Source: Marisediminicola antarctica (lineage in GTDB: Bacteria; Actinomycetota; Actinomycetes; Actinomycetales; Microbacteriaceae). From it: a DNA stretch of 64,000 nucleotides. The notes below the pieces were generated by a model that was not told the origin of the DNA, did not search any database, and saw nothing but the letters and a program-made list of their open reading frames with translations. This document shows positions 17,981 through 26,972 of the stretch, one piece after another. The position numbers and the translations under genes are program-made. The stretch lies in the NCBI RefSeq assembly GCF_009930795.1, contig NZ_CP017146.1, positions 1,302,001 to 1,366,000 of the forward strand. Reading direction: 5' to 3'. The stretch's first letter is position 1. The number at the start of each line of letters is the position of its first letter.

Positions 17981-19441
17981 CTAGTGCGAGCTGCCCTCTG
18001 ACTCGACCTCGGTGCGGTCCCCGCTCCACAGCGTGTGGAAGGTGCCCACCATGTCGACGCGCTTGTAGGTGTGCGCACCGAAGAAGTCTCGCTGGCCCTG
18101 CACGAGGGCGGCGGGCAGGCGCTTCGAGCGCAGGCTGTCGTAGTAGGCGAGCGACGAGGAGAACGCCGGGGTCGGGATGCCCGAGAGGGCGGATCCGGCG
18201 ACCACGCGGCGCCAGGAGTCCTGGGTGCCGGCGAGGGCCTCGGTGAAGTACGGCGCGGTCACGAGGGAGACGAGGCCCGGGTTCTCGGCGTAGGCCTCGG
18301 TGATGCGGTTGAGGAATACCGCGCGGATGATGCATCCGCCACGCCAGATCTTTGCGACATCGCCCTTCTTGATGTCCCAGCCGTACTGCTCGGCGCCCGC
18401 GACGATCGCGTCGAAGCCCTGGCTGTAGGCGATGATCTTCGACGCGTAGAGGGCGCGGCGCACGTCTTCGATGAACGCGTCGTTGTCTTCGACGTGCCAC
18501 TGTGCCGACGGACCAGGCAGAGCGGATGCCGCGGCCCGCTGCGCGCGCTTCGACGACACCGCGCGGGCGAAGACGGCCTCCGCGATTCCCGAAACCGGAA
18601 CTCCGAGGTCGAGGGCGGTCTGCACTGTCCACACTCCGGTGCCCTTGGAGCCGGCCTGGTCGAGCACGATGTCGACGAAGGGCTCGCCCGTGGTCGCATC
18701 GACCTGGCGAAGTACCTCGGCGGTGATCTCGATGAGGTACGACTCGAGCTCGCCCGTGTTCCATTCGGTGAAGACGTCCGCTATTTCGGCGGGAGTGAGG
18801 CCAACGGCCGTTCGCAGCAGGTCGTAGGCCTCGGCGATCAGCTGCATGTCGGCGTACTCGATGCCGTTGTGGATCATCTTGACGAAGTGGCCGGCGCCGT
18901 CGGTGCCGATGTGGGTCACGCATGGCTCTCCGTCGACGACCGCGGCGATGGAGGAGAGGATCGGGCCGAGAGTCTTGTAGGCCTCGACGGATCCGCCCGG
19001 CATGATCGAGGGGCCGAGCAGTGCGCCCTCCTCGCCTCCGGAGATGCCGGCGCCGACGAAGTTGATTCCGGTCTCGCGCACGGCCTTCTCGCGGCGGATG
19101 GTGTCGGTGAAGAGCGCGTTGCCGCCGTCGACAATGATGTCGCCTGGCTCGAATGCCGCGGTGAGCTGCTCGATGACGGCATCCGTTCCCCTGCCGGCCT
19201 GCACCATGATGATCGCGGTGCGCGGCTTCTGGAGCGATGCGGCGAAGTCGGCGATCGACTTCGAGGCGACGAAGCCAGCCTCGGGGTGCTCGGTCGTGAG
19301 CAGGTCGGTGCGCTCGGGGGAGCGGTTGTAGACGGCTACCGTGTTGCCCTCGCGGCTGGCGAGGTTTCGGGCGAGGTTGGAGCCCATCACCGCCAGGCCG
19401 ACCACTCCGATGTTTGCCGTTGCGTTGTGTGTTTCGGCCAT
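17981..19441 (-). CDS. gnd: 6-phosphogluconate dehydrogenase, decarboxylating
   Basis: 486 residues from ATG at 19441, with a GAGGAG Shine-Dalgarno (19448-19453); in-frame starts further upstream lack one. NIGVVGLAVMGSNLARNLA is the NADP-binding site, GISGGEEGALLGPSIMPGG and the catalytic block FVKMIHNGIEYADMQLIAEA (Lys/His/Asn) follow, then DQAGSKGTGVWTVQTAL. It oxidises 6-phosphogluconate to ribulose-5-phosphate. It is divergent from gluconokinase, which makes its substrate. Confidence 0.97.
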   Translation of the reverse strand: MAETHNATANIGVVGLAVMGSNLARNLASREGNTVAVYNRSPERTDLLTTEHPEAGFVASKSIADFAASLQKPRTAIIMVQAGRGTDAVIEQLTAAFEPGDIIVDGGNALFTDTIRREKAVRETGINFVGAGISGGEEGALLGPSIMPGGSVEAYKTLGPILSSIAAVVDGEPCVTHIGTDGAGHFVKMIHNGIEYADMQLIAEAYDLLRTAVGLTPAEIADVFTEWNTGELESYLIEITAEVLRQVDATTGEPFVDIVLDQAGSKGTGVWTVQTALDLGVPVSGIAEAVFARAVSSKRAQRAAASALPGPSAQWHVEDNDAFIEDVRRALYASKIIAYSQGFDAIVAGAEQYGWDIKKGDVAKIWRGGCIIRAVFLNRITEAYAENPGLVSLVTAPYFTEALAGTQDSWRRVVAGSALSGIPTPAFSSSLAYYDSLRSKRLPAALVQGQRDFFGAHTYKRVDMVGTFHTLWSGDRTEVESEGSSH

Positions 19442-19715
19442 GAATTTCTCCTCAGTGGGGTGGACGTCCAGTTGGGTTGATGACCGCTCAGGCTGTGTGC
19501 CGTGGCGGTGAAAGCGAAGGGGATGCTGCGGTGCTGGCGCTCGGAGCGCCCGATCGGTGGCATCTACGACCACGCTAGCAAATTGGGCATGTCGCGGGCG
19601 TCACCTGGCGCTGCACGGGCGGTGAGGTCGGCGCCAGAGGTCGCAGGAGCTCGCGATTCGGTAACCTGACTTCGGGCGCTGTCGGCTCCTCGCGGCGTCC
19701 CGGAGAGGCAGGGCA

Positions 19716-20240
19716 GTGAGCGACAAGGATCCGCCCATCGTCGTGATGGGCGTGGCCGGCTGCGGCAAGTCCACCGTCGGCCGCGACATCGCGCTCGCGC
19801 TCGGGCGTGCGTTCATCGATGCCGACGACCTGCATCCGGTCGCCAACAAGGCGAAGATGGCTGCGGGGCAGCCGCTCGACGACGACGAGCGCTGGCCCTG
19901 GCTCGACCTGGTGGGCGAGGCCCTCGCTCGAAGGGATGAGAACGGTGTGCCTCCCGTCGTCGCGTGCTCGGCGCTCAAACGGCTGCACCGGGACCGGCTG
20001 CGCACGAAAGCCGCAGATACAGTCTTCGTGCTTCTGGACGGGTCGCGCGAGCTGTTGCGGTCCCGCATCGGGCCGCGGGTGCACGAGTTCATGCCTGCGG
20101 CCCTGCTCGACTCGCAACTGGCAACTCTCGAGGCGCTGGAGACCGACGAGGCGGGTGTTCTCGTCGACATCGCGCCGCCGCCGCGTGAGGTCACGGCGAA
20201 CGCGCTGGCGGGAATCCGGCGTTTGCAGTCGGTTCGGTAG
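19716..20240 (+). CDS. gntK: gluconokinase (GntK type), first copy
   Basis: 174 residues from GTG at 19716. VVMGVAGCGKSTVGRDIA is the P-loop; FIDADDLHPVANKAKMAAG with PLDDDERWPWL and VACSALKRLHRDRLR are gluconokinase signatures. It phosphorylates gluconate to 6-phosphogluconate, the gnd substrate. The upstream region is shared with gnd (274 bp). A second paralogue lies at 24622-25188. Confidence 0.93.
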   Translation: MSDKDPPIVVMGVAGCGKSTVGRDIALALGRAFIDADDLHPVANKAKMAAGQPLDDDERWPWLDLVGEALARRDENGVPPVVACSALKRLHRDRLRTKAADTVFVLLDGSRELLRSRIGPRVHEFMPAALLDSQLATLEALETDEAGVLVDIAPPPREVTANALAGIRRLQSVR

Positions 20241-20278
20241 CGCGCTCCGCTCCGCTCCGCTGCCGACACGTATTCATA

Positions 20279-20342
20279 ATTGTGCCCACTCGTGGCAGAC
20301 GCGCCCGGTCGACCGGGTGCAGACGTCACAAACGGGCACAAT
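20279..20342. terminator. 64-bp imperfect palindrome between convergent genes
   Basis: Symmetric about 20310/20311. Outer arms ATTGTGCCC/GGGCACAAT are perfect, and the centre CCCGGTCGACCGGG is a perfect 14-bp palindrome; 23 of 32 positions pair overall. It sits between the 3' ends of gntK and the GntR-type regulator, so a bidirectional terminator is the simplest reading, although there is no T-run. A mobile palindromic element or a protein site is possible. Confidence 0.6.
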
Positions 20343-20366
20343 CACTCTGTGGGCCGCGCGACCTGC

Positions 20367-21140
20367 TCAACTGGCGGCGGTGTCGTGCCCCTGGTCCCAC
20401 AGCTCCCCGAGCTCGTCGATGGTGCGCGCCATGATGCCGAGCATGGCGGCGCCGGCGGCATCCGCGTTGCCGCTCTGGATGGCGTTGGCGACATCCACGT
20501 GCAGCTGGAGAGCCTCGTCGTGTGGGTACTTCGGCATGAGCCCGTAGTGGGTGCGTCCGGTGAGCACCTCGGAGACGAGGCTGTTGAGCCGCGAGAACAT
20601 CTCGTTGCCGCTCATCTCCATGACGAGCGCGTGGAACTCGATGTCGATCTCGAGAAACTGTTCCTGGTTTCCGCTGCGCCCGGCCGCCCAGAGGCGCCCG
20701 GCGAGGCCCATGAGGTCGCTGGCCTGACTGAGCTCCCCGCGAGTCGCAGCGAGCTTCGCCGCCTGCGGCTCGATCGCGGTGCGCAGCTCGTTGAGCGAGC
20801 GGAGCTGGTCGATTCGCCCGTGGCCCGCGAGGCGCCACCTGATCACGCTGAGATCGTAGACGTTCCATTCGCTCATCGGCAGGATGCGGTTGCCCACCTT
20901 GCGCTTGGACGTCACCATTCCCATCGCCTCGAGCGCGCGCAGGCTCTCCCTGATCACAGATCGCGACACCTGGTAGCGGTTCTCCAGCTCTTCGGCGGTG
21001 AAGGTCAGGCCCTCCGGCATCCGCCCCTCGCAAATGGCCTGACCCAGTTCGTCGAGAATCTGGTTGTGCAGCCCGGGTGCCTGGTGGGTTCGTGCCGCCA
21101 CGAATCCCGGCCGCGCGGGAGGTTGGGCGTCATCGGCCAT
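20367..21140 (-). CDS. FadR/GntR family transcriptional regulator of the sugar-acid operon
   Basis: 257 residues if started at ATG 21140 (alternative ATG 21185, which would lie inside the operator). The N-terminal winged helix includes FTAEELENRYQVSRSVIRESLRALEAMGMV; the all-helical FCD ligand domain follows, with DIEFHALVMEMSGN and the metal/ligand His residues (TIDELGEL region at the end). It is divergent from the ABC importer and aldonate catabolic operon. A perfect 15-bp palindrome in the gap is a good candidate operator. The ligand is likely an aldonate or a KDG-type intermediate (inference). Confidence 0.88.
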   Translation of the reverse strand: MADDAQPPARPGFVAARTHQAPGLHNQILDELGQAICEGRMPEGLTFTAEELENRYQVSRSVIRESLRALEAMGMVTSKRKVGNRILPMSEWNVYDLSVIRWRLAGHGRIDQLRSLNELRTAIEPQAAKLAATRGELSQASDLMGLAGRLWAAGRSGNQEQFLEIDIEFHALVMEMSGNEMFSRLNSLVSEVLTGRTHYGLMPKYPHDEALQLHVDVANAIQSGNADAAGAAMLGIMARTIDELGELWDQGHDTAAS

Positions 21141-21183
21141 GGCATTCACATTCAGATCATATCCATGCAAACCTCTGAGTTGC

Positions 21184-21198
21184 ATAAGTCTGACTTAT
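21184..21198. promoter_or_regulatory. candidate FadR-type operator
   Basis: ATAAGTCTGACTTAT is a perfect inverted repeat around one central base, typical in size and form for GntR/FadR operators. It lies in the 199-bp gap between the divergent regulator and the solute-binding protein gene. A second, split dyad GTCTGAT (21217-21223) and ATCAGAC (21239-21245) shares the TCTGA core. Confidence 0.65.
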
Positions 21199-21339
21199 TG
21201 CGATCAAAACATATCCGTCTGATGTTGGTGGTTGTAAAGATCAGACTATTGAGGTTACTCTCGAGGACTAAGGCAGATGTAACGATGCATTTGCGTTGAG
21301 TTCGCGCACTGATGCGTCGGCTCAGGAATGGAGACGAAC

Positions 21340-22641
21340 GTGAAGAATCCAAGAGTTCTGCGCGTCGCCGGAATCACCACAGCAGCGATTCTCGCCGTGG
21401 GAACCCTGGCGTCATGCAGCAGCGAAAGCGGCGGCGGCAGCGAAGAACGATCCGATGTTCTCAACATCACCCTCGCTAACCACGTCTGGACCGACGCCAT
21501 AAAGGAGTCGCTCCCGGAGTTCGAGGAACAGAGCGGCATCACCGTCAACCTCACGCAGCTCGGTGAAGACCAGCTCTCCGACCAGTACAACGTGAAGCTC
21601 AACGCTGGCACGGACGAAATCGACGTCATGATGTACCGCCCACTCCAGGAGGGCAAGCTCTTCGCACAGAACAACTGGATCGCGGACATCACCGACCAGG
21701 TTACTTCGGCCGAGGACTGGAACTGGGACGACTTCCAGGAGGGTCCGGTCGGAGCGACGACATTCGACGACGCTGTGGTCGGCGTGCCGATCATCACCGA
21801 GCGCGAAGTGCTCTACTACCGCACCGACCTGCTCGAGGCAGCGGGGCTCGAAGTTCCGACCACGCTCGAGGAGCTCGAAGAGGCAGCAGCGAAGATCGCC
21901 TCGGAGAACCCTGGGGTCGCCGGCTTTGTGGCGCGCACCGCTGCATCAGCTGCGGTCACCCAGTTCAGCAGCTTTCTCTACAGCGAGGGCGGCGCCTGGA
22001 TCGACGAAGACGGCAACGCGAACCTCGACACGGATGCAGCCAAGGAAGCGTACGAGCTCTACGGCACGCTGATCCGCGAGCACGGCCCGGAGAACGTGTC
22101 GACCGACATGAGCTGGCCAGAGGCGATGGCGATCTTCACGCAGGGCAACGCGGCGTTCTACACCGAGGCGGACAGCCTCTACAAGAACGCGACGGACCCG
22201 GCCAGCTCCACGATCTCGGACAGGGTCGGATTCGCACAGTTCCCCGCCGGCGCTGAGGGATCGCATCCCTACAACGTGCCCTCCTGGGCGCTCGGAATCG
22301 CCGCCGAATCGGAGAACTCCGAGAACGCGTGGGAGTTCATCCAGTGGGCGACGAGCCAGGAGAAGATGCTCGAGATCCAGCAGGCTGGCGTTCCCGGTTC
22401 GCGCATCTCGGTCTGGGAAGACCCCTCGGCCACCGAGGACTACCCGGCTGACCTCGTTGAGGCGATCAACGCGAGCTTTGAAGGCGGCGTCGGTTTCGAC
22501 CGGCCGCAGGTGATCTCGGTCGCCGAAGCCCGTGAAATTGTCGGACTGCCGATTGTCGTTTCCATCACCGGTGGCGACGTCGACGGAGCCATTGAGGATG
22601 CGCAGGCGCAGTTCCAGGAGTTCCTGGACGACGAGGAGTAA
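21340..22641 (+). CDS. ABC transporter sugar-binding lipoprotein
   Basis: 433 residues from GTG at 21340, chosen because GGAG at 21330-21333 is well spaced; ATG at 21328 adds four residues but has no Shine-Dalgarno. A lipoprotein signal ends in LASC (Cys26), followed by a Ser/Gly/Glu-rich linker and a type-1 extracellular solute-binding domain (LNITLANHVWTDAI, GVPIITEREVLYYRTDLLEAAGL). It is the first gene of a transport-catabolism operon reaching 29188, so the ligand is probably a sugar acid or a sugar-acid-containing glycoside (inference). Confidence 0.92.
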   Translation: MKNPRVLRVAGITTAAILAVGTLASCSSESGGGSEERSDVLNITLANHVWTDAIKESLPEFEEQSGITVNLTQLGEDQLSDQYNVKLNAGTDEIDVMMYRPLQEGKLFAQNNWIADITDQVTSAEDWNWDDFQEGPVGATTFDDAVVGVPIITEREVLYYRTDLLEAAGLEVPTTLEELEEAAAKIASENPGVAGFVARTAASAAVTQFSSFLYSEGGAWIDEDGNANLDTDAAKEAYELYGTLIREHGPENVSTDMSWPEAMAIFTQGNAAFYTEADSLYKNATDPASSTISDRVGFAQFPAGAEGSHPYNVPSWALGIAAESENSENAWEFIQWATSQEKMLEIQQAGVPGSRISVWEDPSATEDYPADLVEAINASFEGGVGFDRPQVISVAEAREIVGLPIVVSITGGDVDGAIEDAQAQFQEFLDDEE

Positions 22642-22651
22642 CACCACTCGG

Positions 22652-22688
22652 TGACGGGCCGCCAGCCGCAATGGCAGGCGGCCCGTCA
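22652..22688 (+). terminator. strong stem-loop after the solute-binding protein gene
   Basis: Arms TGACGGGCCGCC and GGCGGCCCGTCA are perfectly complementary over 12 bp; after an A/A mismatch the stem continues GCC/GGC around a five-base loop. There is no T-run. In sugar ABC operons such hairpins commonly stabilise the upstream mRNA or partly terminate, giving more binding protein than permease. Confidence 0.75.
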
Positions 22689-22758
22689 CACCGTGAGCAA
22701 TTCCGTAACAACGACGCCCGGCCCCGCCTCCCGGTGGTGCAGCGGAAAGAGGTAACTG

Positions 22759-23727
22759 GTGAGCATCGTCGCTAACCGCAAGAGCAGCCCCGTAGCTGTG
22801 GCCAATTCTCAGAAAAACGGCCGGAAGAAGGGCCCTCTTGATGGGTTCTCGCGCTGGGCCAATAAGCACCGCAAGTGGGTCCTCGCCGCTCCGGCCATGG
22901 TCTTCACGGCGCTGCTCATCGCGTTCCCGCTCGGCTGGACGCTCTACCTGAGCCTCACTGATTCCTCGGGTTCCGTGCGGTCCGATTCTGAGTTCATCGG
23001 CCTCCAGAACTACGGCGAGGTGCTCACCGACTTCGACCGGTTCTGGCCAGCTGTCGGTCGCACCGTCTACTTCACGGGTGGCGCGCTCGCCTTCGAGATG
23101 GCGCTCGGAATGGCGATCGCCCTGCTGCTCTGGCGGCCGTTCCGCGGCGAGAAGTGGGTACGCGTCGCAATCCTGCTGCCCCTCGTCGCAACCCCGGTCG
23201 CGGTGGGCATGATGTGGAGCCTCATCCTCGACCCCAACATCGGCTTCGCCAACCAGGCTCTGTCCTGGTTCGGTATTCCGGCCCAGCCCTGGCTCGCCGG
23301 TCAGGACACCGCGCTCACGACCCTCATGTTCGTCGACATCTGGCAGTGGACGCCCATGGTTGTGCTCATCCTGCTCGCCGGCCTCACCTCGCTCTCTGAC
23401 GAGCCGGATGAAGCGGCTCGCGTCGATGGCGCAAGTGCCTGGCAGCGCTTCTGGTACGTCACCTTCCCGCTCGTCATGCCCGTGTTCATCACCGCGATCC
23501 TGTTGCGCGGCATCGACGCACTGAAGACCTTCGACATCCTCTACGCCACCAAAGGCAAGGGTGGAGGATCGTTCCACGAGGTCGAGACCCTGAACGTCTA
23601 CGCCTACGGCTTGAGCTTCGATTACAACGACTACGGGATGTCTTCGGCCGTCCTGATCATCTTCTTCATGATGATCGTCGGCTGCATCTGGCTCCTGACC
23701 GCTCGCAAGAAGAGGAGCAACCGATGA
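22759..23727 (+). CDS. sugar ABC transporter permease (MalF type)
   Basis: 322 residues from GTG at 22759 with an upstream AAAGAGG. About six transmembrane segments; the EAA loop reads DEAARVDGASAWQRFWYVTFPLV, which docks to the ATPase. The long cytoplasmic N-terminus is usual for this family. It overlaps the next permease by four bases (ATGA). No ATP-binding subunit is encoded in the operon, so it likely shares an MsiK-type multitask ATPase encoded elsewhere. Confidence 0.93.
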   Translation: MSIVANRKSSPVAVANSQKNGRKKGPLDGFSRWANKHRKWVLAAPAMVFTALLIAFPLGWTLYLSLTDSSGSVRSDSEFIGLQNYGEVLTDFDRFWPAVGRTVYFTGGALAFEMALGMAIALLLWRPFRGEKWVRVAILLPLVATPVAVGMMWSLILDPNIGFANQALSWFGIPAQPWLAGQDTALTTLMFVDIWQWTPMVVLILLAGLTSLSDEPDEAARVDGASAWQRFWYVTFPLVMPVFITAILLRGIDALKTFDILYATKGKGGGSFHEVETLNVYAYGLSFDYNDYGMSSAVLIIFFMMIVGCIWLLTARKKRSNR

Positions 23728-24617
23728 GTTCTGTCGTCGACAAGAAAGCAACCCTGCCGGAGGAGACGAGGCTGGCGCTGTCATTCACGAAGCGGCCCAA
23801 GCATCCTGCAACGCGGGCCTATGGCATCTTCCGCGTCGCGGCGCTCGTCGCCATCGTCCTGACCTTCCTCGCGCCGCTCGTGTGGATGGTGCTGTCGTCT
23901 CTCAAGACCACCGTCGATATTTATGACCCGTCGGCAGCGTTCGTATTCTCGCCGACGCTGCAGAACTACGAGACGGTGTTCGGGCAGGCGTCGTACCTGC
24001 AGTACATCTTCAACAGTTTCTGGATCGGCGTCTGGTCGACCGTCCTGTCGATGATCCTCGGGGTGCCTGCCGCGTACTCGATGAGCCGTTTCGTCATGAA
24101 GAAGTCCGCAGCCCTTGTGCTCATGGCGCGAATCATCCCGGGCGTCAGCCTGCTCGTGCCGTGGTACTTCGTCTTCTCGAACCTCGGCCTCGTTGGCGGC
24201 TACGGCGTGCTGATCCTCTCGCACATGTTCGTATTGATGCCGCTGTTCGTCTTCATCATGATCTCGTTCTTCGATTCGCTGCCGCTCGAGCTCGAGGAGC
24301 AGGGCCAGGTCGACGGACTCACGCCGATCGGAGCCTTCTTCAGGATCGCGCTGCCGCTGTCGGTGCCCGGCGTCGCGACCGCGAGCATCCTGTCGTTCAT
24401 CTTCTCCTGGAACAACTTCATGTTCGCTCTCGTGCTCTCCGGCTCGAGCACCAAGACGCTGCCGGTTGCGATCTTCGACTTTGTGGCCTACGCGAGCATC
24501 GACTGGGGCGGGCTGATGGCCGCGGCGGTCGTAATCACGGTGCCCATCATGGTCATCGCCCTGTTCACACAGAAGTACATCGTGTCGGGCCTCACCGCCG
24601 GCGCCACGAAGGGCTAA
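23724..24617 (+). CDS. sugar ABC transporter permease (MalG type)
   Basis: 297 residues, ATG overlapping the previous stop. Six predicted membrane helices and the EAA-type loop EQGQVDGLTPIGAFFRIALP. It pairs with the MalF-type permease to form the channel of the importer fed by the 21340 lipoprotein. Confidence 0.93.
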   Translation: MSSVVDKKATLPEETRLALSFTKRPKHPATRAYGIFRVAALVAIVLTFLAPLVWMVLSSLKTTVDIYDPSAAFVFSPTLQNYETVFGQASYLQYIFNSFWIGVWSTVLSMILGVPAAYSMSRFVMKKSAALVLMARIIPGVSLLVPWYFVFSNLGLVGGYGVLILSHMFVLMPLFVFIMISFFDSLPLELEEQGQVDGLTPIGAFFRIALPLSVPGVATASILSFIFSWNNFMFALVLSGSSTKTLPVAIFDFVAYASIDWGGLMAAAVVITVPIMVIALFTQKYIVSGLTAGATKG

Positions 24618-24621
24618 CGGC

Positions 24622-25188
24622 ATGGTGAACCGTATTCCGCCCATCGTTGTGATGGGCGTGCAGGGATCGGGCAAGTCCACGATCGGCTCGCTGCTCGCGG
24701 AGCGCCTCGGTATCGCCTTTCTCGACGGCGACAGCCTGCATTCCGAAGACAACGTGCTCTCGATGGCCGCGGGCAACGCATTGAGCGACGAGCAGCGGAT
24801 GCCGTGGCTCAGGGAGGTGGGGAACGCCCTGGCCCGCGGGCGGAACGACGGCATCGTCGTCGCCTGCTCCGCGCTCAAGCGAAGCTACCGTGACCTCTTG
24901 CGCGAATCGGCCGCCGACCTGTTCGTCGTCGATCCTGAAGGTTCGATGGAGCTCGTCGCCGCGCGCATCAGTGCCCGCCAGCACGAGTACATGCCGCCGG
25001 CGCTCCTGCAGTCCCAGTACGACACCCTCGAACCGCTCGAGGCGGACGAGAGCGGTGTCATCGTCGACATCGCCTTCCCGCCGCCCGAGATCCTCGACGC
25101 GATCGACGACGCGCTCGGTCTCGAGGCGCTCAAGAGGGTCTCATTCGCGCCGCATGCCGTCCCGAGAGGATCATCCGTTGCTGATTAG
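24622..25188 (+). CDS. gluconokinase-like kinase, second copy
   Basis: 188 residues, four bases after the permease stop. P-loop VVMGVQGSGKSTIGSLLA, then FLDGDSLHSEDNVLSMAAG, DEQRMPWLREVG and VACSALKRSYRDLLR, all gluconokinase features. Its place inside the transporter-dehydratase operon suggests it handles an imported aldonate, possibly not gluconate itself; the paralogue at 19716 sits beside gnd. Its end overlaps the TTG start of the dehydratase by 11 bases. Confidence 0.88.
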   Translation: MVNRIPPIVVMGVQGSGKSTIGSLLAERLGIAFLDGDSLHSEDNVLSMAAGNALSDEQRMPWLREVGNALARGRNDGIVVACSALKRSYRDLLRESAADLFVVDPEGSMELVAARISARQHEYMPPALLQSQYDTLEPLEADESGVIVDIAFPPPEILDAIDDALGLEALKRVSFAPHAVPRGSSVAD

Positions 25189-26323
25189 CCGCGTTGAGAC
25201 CTTCGCCGTCGCGCCCCGCTGGCTCTTCGTGCGCATCGAGACCGACGCGGGCATCGTTGGCTGGGGGGAGGGGTCGCTCGAGGGCAACTCCGATATCGTG
25301 CGAGCCGCGATCGAGCAGTTCGCCGGCTACCTCGTCGGCCGCGATCCGTCGCGTATCGAGGACCACTGGCAGGTACTCACCAAGGGAGGGTTCTACCGGG
25401 GAGGCGCGGTACTCGCCAGTGCCGTGTCCGGCATCGACCAGGCCCTGTGGGACATCGCGGGGAAGAGCCTCGGCGTTCCGGTCCACCGGCTGCTCGGCGG
25501 CGCCGTGCGCGACCGCATCCGCGCCTACGGCTGGGTCGGCGGCGACGACCCCAGTGAGGTGGGCGACCACATCGCAGCGCAGATGGCGGTGGGCCTCACC
25601 GCCGTGAAGATGAACGCGAGCGGCAAAATGAGCCGCATCGGCAGCGTGCGCGAACTCGATGGGGTCGTGAATCGCGTCGCCGCCGCCCGGGCGGTTCTCG
25701 GGCCGGACCGCGACGTCGCGGTCGACTTTCACGGGAGGTTCACCCTGGCGAACGCGCGTCGGGTCGCGCCGCTGCTCGAGGAGTTCCACCCGTTCTTTCT
25801 CGAAGAGCCCGTCGTGCCGGAGAACTCGCATCTCATTGGCGAGTTCGCGCGCTCGACGACGATTCCAGTCGCGACCGGCGAGCGCCTCTACAACCGGCAG
25901 GACTTCCTCCCGGTGCTGCAGGCAGGTATCGCGGTAGCCCAGCCGGATCTGTCGCACGCCGGCGGCATCTCCGAGGTGCGCCGCATCGCTGCGATGGCCG
26001 AGGTCTTCGACGTTCAACTCGCCCCGCATTGCCCGCTGGGTCCGATCGCTCTTGCCGCCTGCCTGCAGGTGGGGTTCGCGACGCCCAACTTCCTGATCCA
26101 GGAGCAGAGCATCGGCATCCACTACAACACGGGGGCAGAGGTGCTCGACTATGTCGTCGACACCGAGCCGCTCAAATTCGTCGAGGGAAACTTCGAGCTT
26201 CTCACCGGGCCCGGACTCGGCATTACCGTCGACGAGGGCGCGGTGCGGGAAGCCGACCGCCTCGGCAACAGCTGGCGCACGCCCGTCTGGCGCCACCCCG
26301 ACGGCTCATTCGCAGAATGGTAG
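25178..26323 (+). CDS. dgoD: D-galactonate dehydratase-like enolase-superfamily enzyme
   Basis: 381 residues from TTG at 25178, supported by GAGAGGA seven bases upstream. The start ISRVETFAVAPRWLFVRIETDAG matches the DgoD family. Metal ligands appear as AVDFHGRF (Asp), FLEEPVVPENSH (Glu) and ATGERLYN (Glu), and LAPHCPLGP carries the catalytic His; all key residues are present. It dehydrates an aldonate to a 2-keto-3-deoxy sugar acid. The adjacent dgoA-type aldolase supports galactonate-type chemistry, but stereospecificity cannot be proved from sequence. Confidence 0.88.
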   Translation: MLISRVETFAVAPRWLFVRIETDAGIVGWGEGSLEGNSDIVRAAIEQFAGYLVGRDPSRIEDHWQVLTKGGFYRGGAVLASAVSGIDQALWDIAGKSLGVPVHRLLGGAVRDRIRAYGWVGGDDPSEVGDHIAAQMAVGLTAVKMNASGKMSRIGSVRELDGVVNRVAAARAVLGPDRDVAVDFHGRFTLANARRVAPLLEEFHPFFLEEPVVPENSHLIGEFARSTTIPVATGERLYNRQDFLPVLQAGIAVAQPDLSHAGGISEVRRIAAMAEVFDVQLAPHCPLGPIALAACLQVGFATPNFLIQEQSIGIHYNTGAEVLDYVVDTEPLKFVEGNFELLTGPGLGITVDEGAVREADRLGNSWRTPVWRHPDGSFAEW

Positions 26324-26331
26324 GAAGCAGC

Positions 26332-26970
26332 ATGCCCACTGAATTTGTTGACCACCTCACGGCAACCCGGCTGCTGGCCATCATCCGTGGAGCGGATGCC
26401 GAGGCCTCGGTCGCGGCGGCGCTCGCGCTCCTTGACGAGGGTTTTCAGCTGCTCGAGATCTCGCTCAACACCGCGAACGCCCTCGAGGTCATCGCGCGAG
26501 TCGTGCGTGAGGGGCCGGAGGGCGCACGAATCGGCGCCGGAACCGTGCTGACCATCGATGATGTGAAGCGGGTCCGCGACGCCGGCGGATCGTTCGCGGT
26601 CACTCCGGCCGTTGCGCAGAGTGTCGCCGAGTCGGCGCGCCTCGGCTTTCCAGTCGTCGCGGGCGCGCCCACCCCCACCGAGTGCGTGAGCGCGATGGAG
26701 CAGGGAGCGGCGGCGATCAAGCTGTTCCCGGCGTCAATCGGCGGCCCGCCCTACCTCAAGGCACTGCGTGACCCGCTCCCGAGTATTCCCTTCGTCGCCG
26801 TCGGCGGGGTCGGGGTGAAGGAGATGGTCGAGTACTTCGAGGTCGGGGCCATTGCTGCCGGACTCGGTAGCCCGCTGCTCGGGGATGCCGCGGCCGGCGG
26901 GAGCCTGACCGCGCTGCGCGATCGGGCGCGGCGATTCCATGAGGCGGCGGCGCCCTGGGTCGAAGGCTGA
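26332..26970 (+). CDS. dgoA: 2-dehydro-3-deoxy-6-phosphogalactonate (KDPGal) aldolase
   Basis: 212 residues, ATG eight bases after the dehydratase stop with AGGAAG upstream. The Eda/DgoA class I aldolase fold is shown by LEISLNTANALEVI (Glu42; Asn46 where KDPG aldolases of the Eda type have Arg), GAGTVLT, GAPTPTE and AIKLFPAS with Schiff-base Lys130. The LNT rather than LRT motif favours the DgoA side. It cleaves the phosphorylated KDG/KDGal to pyruvate and glyceraldehyde-3-phosphate. Confidence 0.9.
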   Translation: MPTEFVDHLTATRLLAIIRGADAEASVAAALALLDEGFQLLEISLNTANALEVIARVVREGPEGARIGAGTVLTIDDVKRVRDAGGSFAVTPAVAQSVAESARLGFPVVAGAPTPTECVSAMEQGAAAIKLFPASIGGPPYLKALRDPLPSIPFVAVGGVGVKEMVEYFEVGAIAAGLGSPLLGDAAAGGSLTALRDRARRFHEAAAPWVEG

Positions 26971-26972
26971 GC

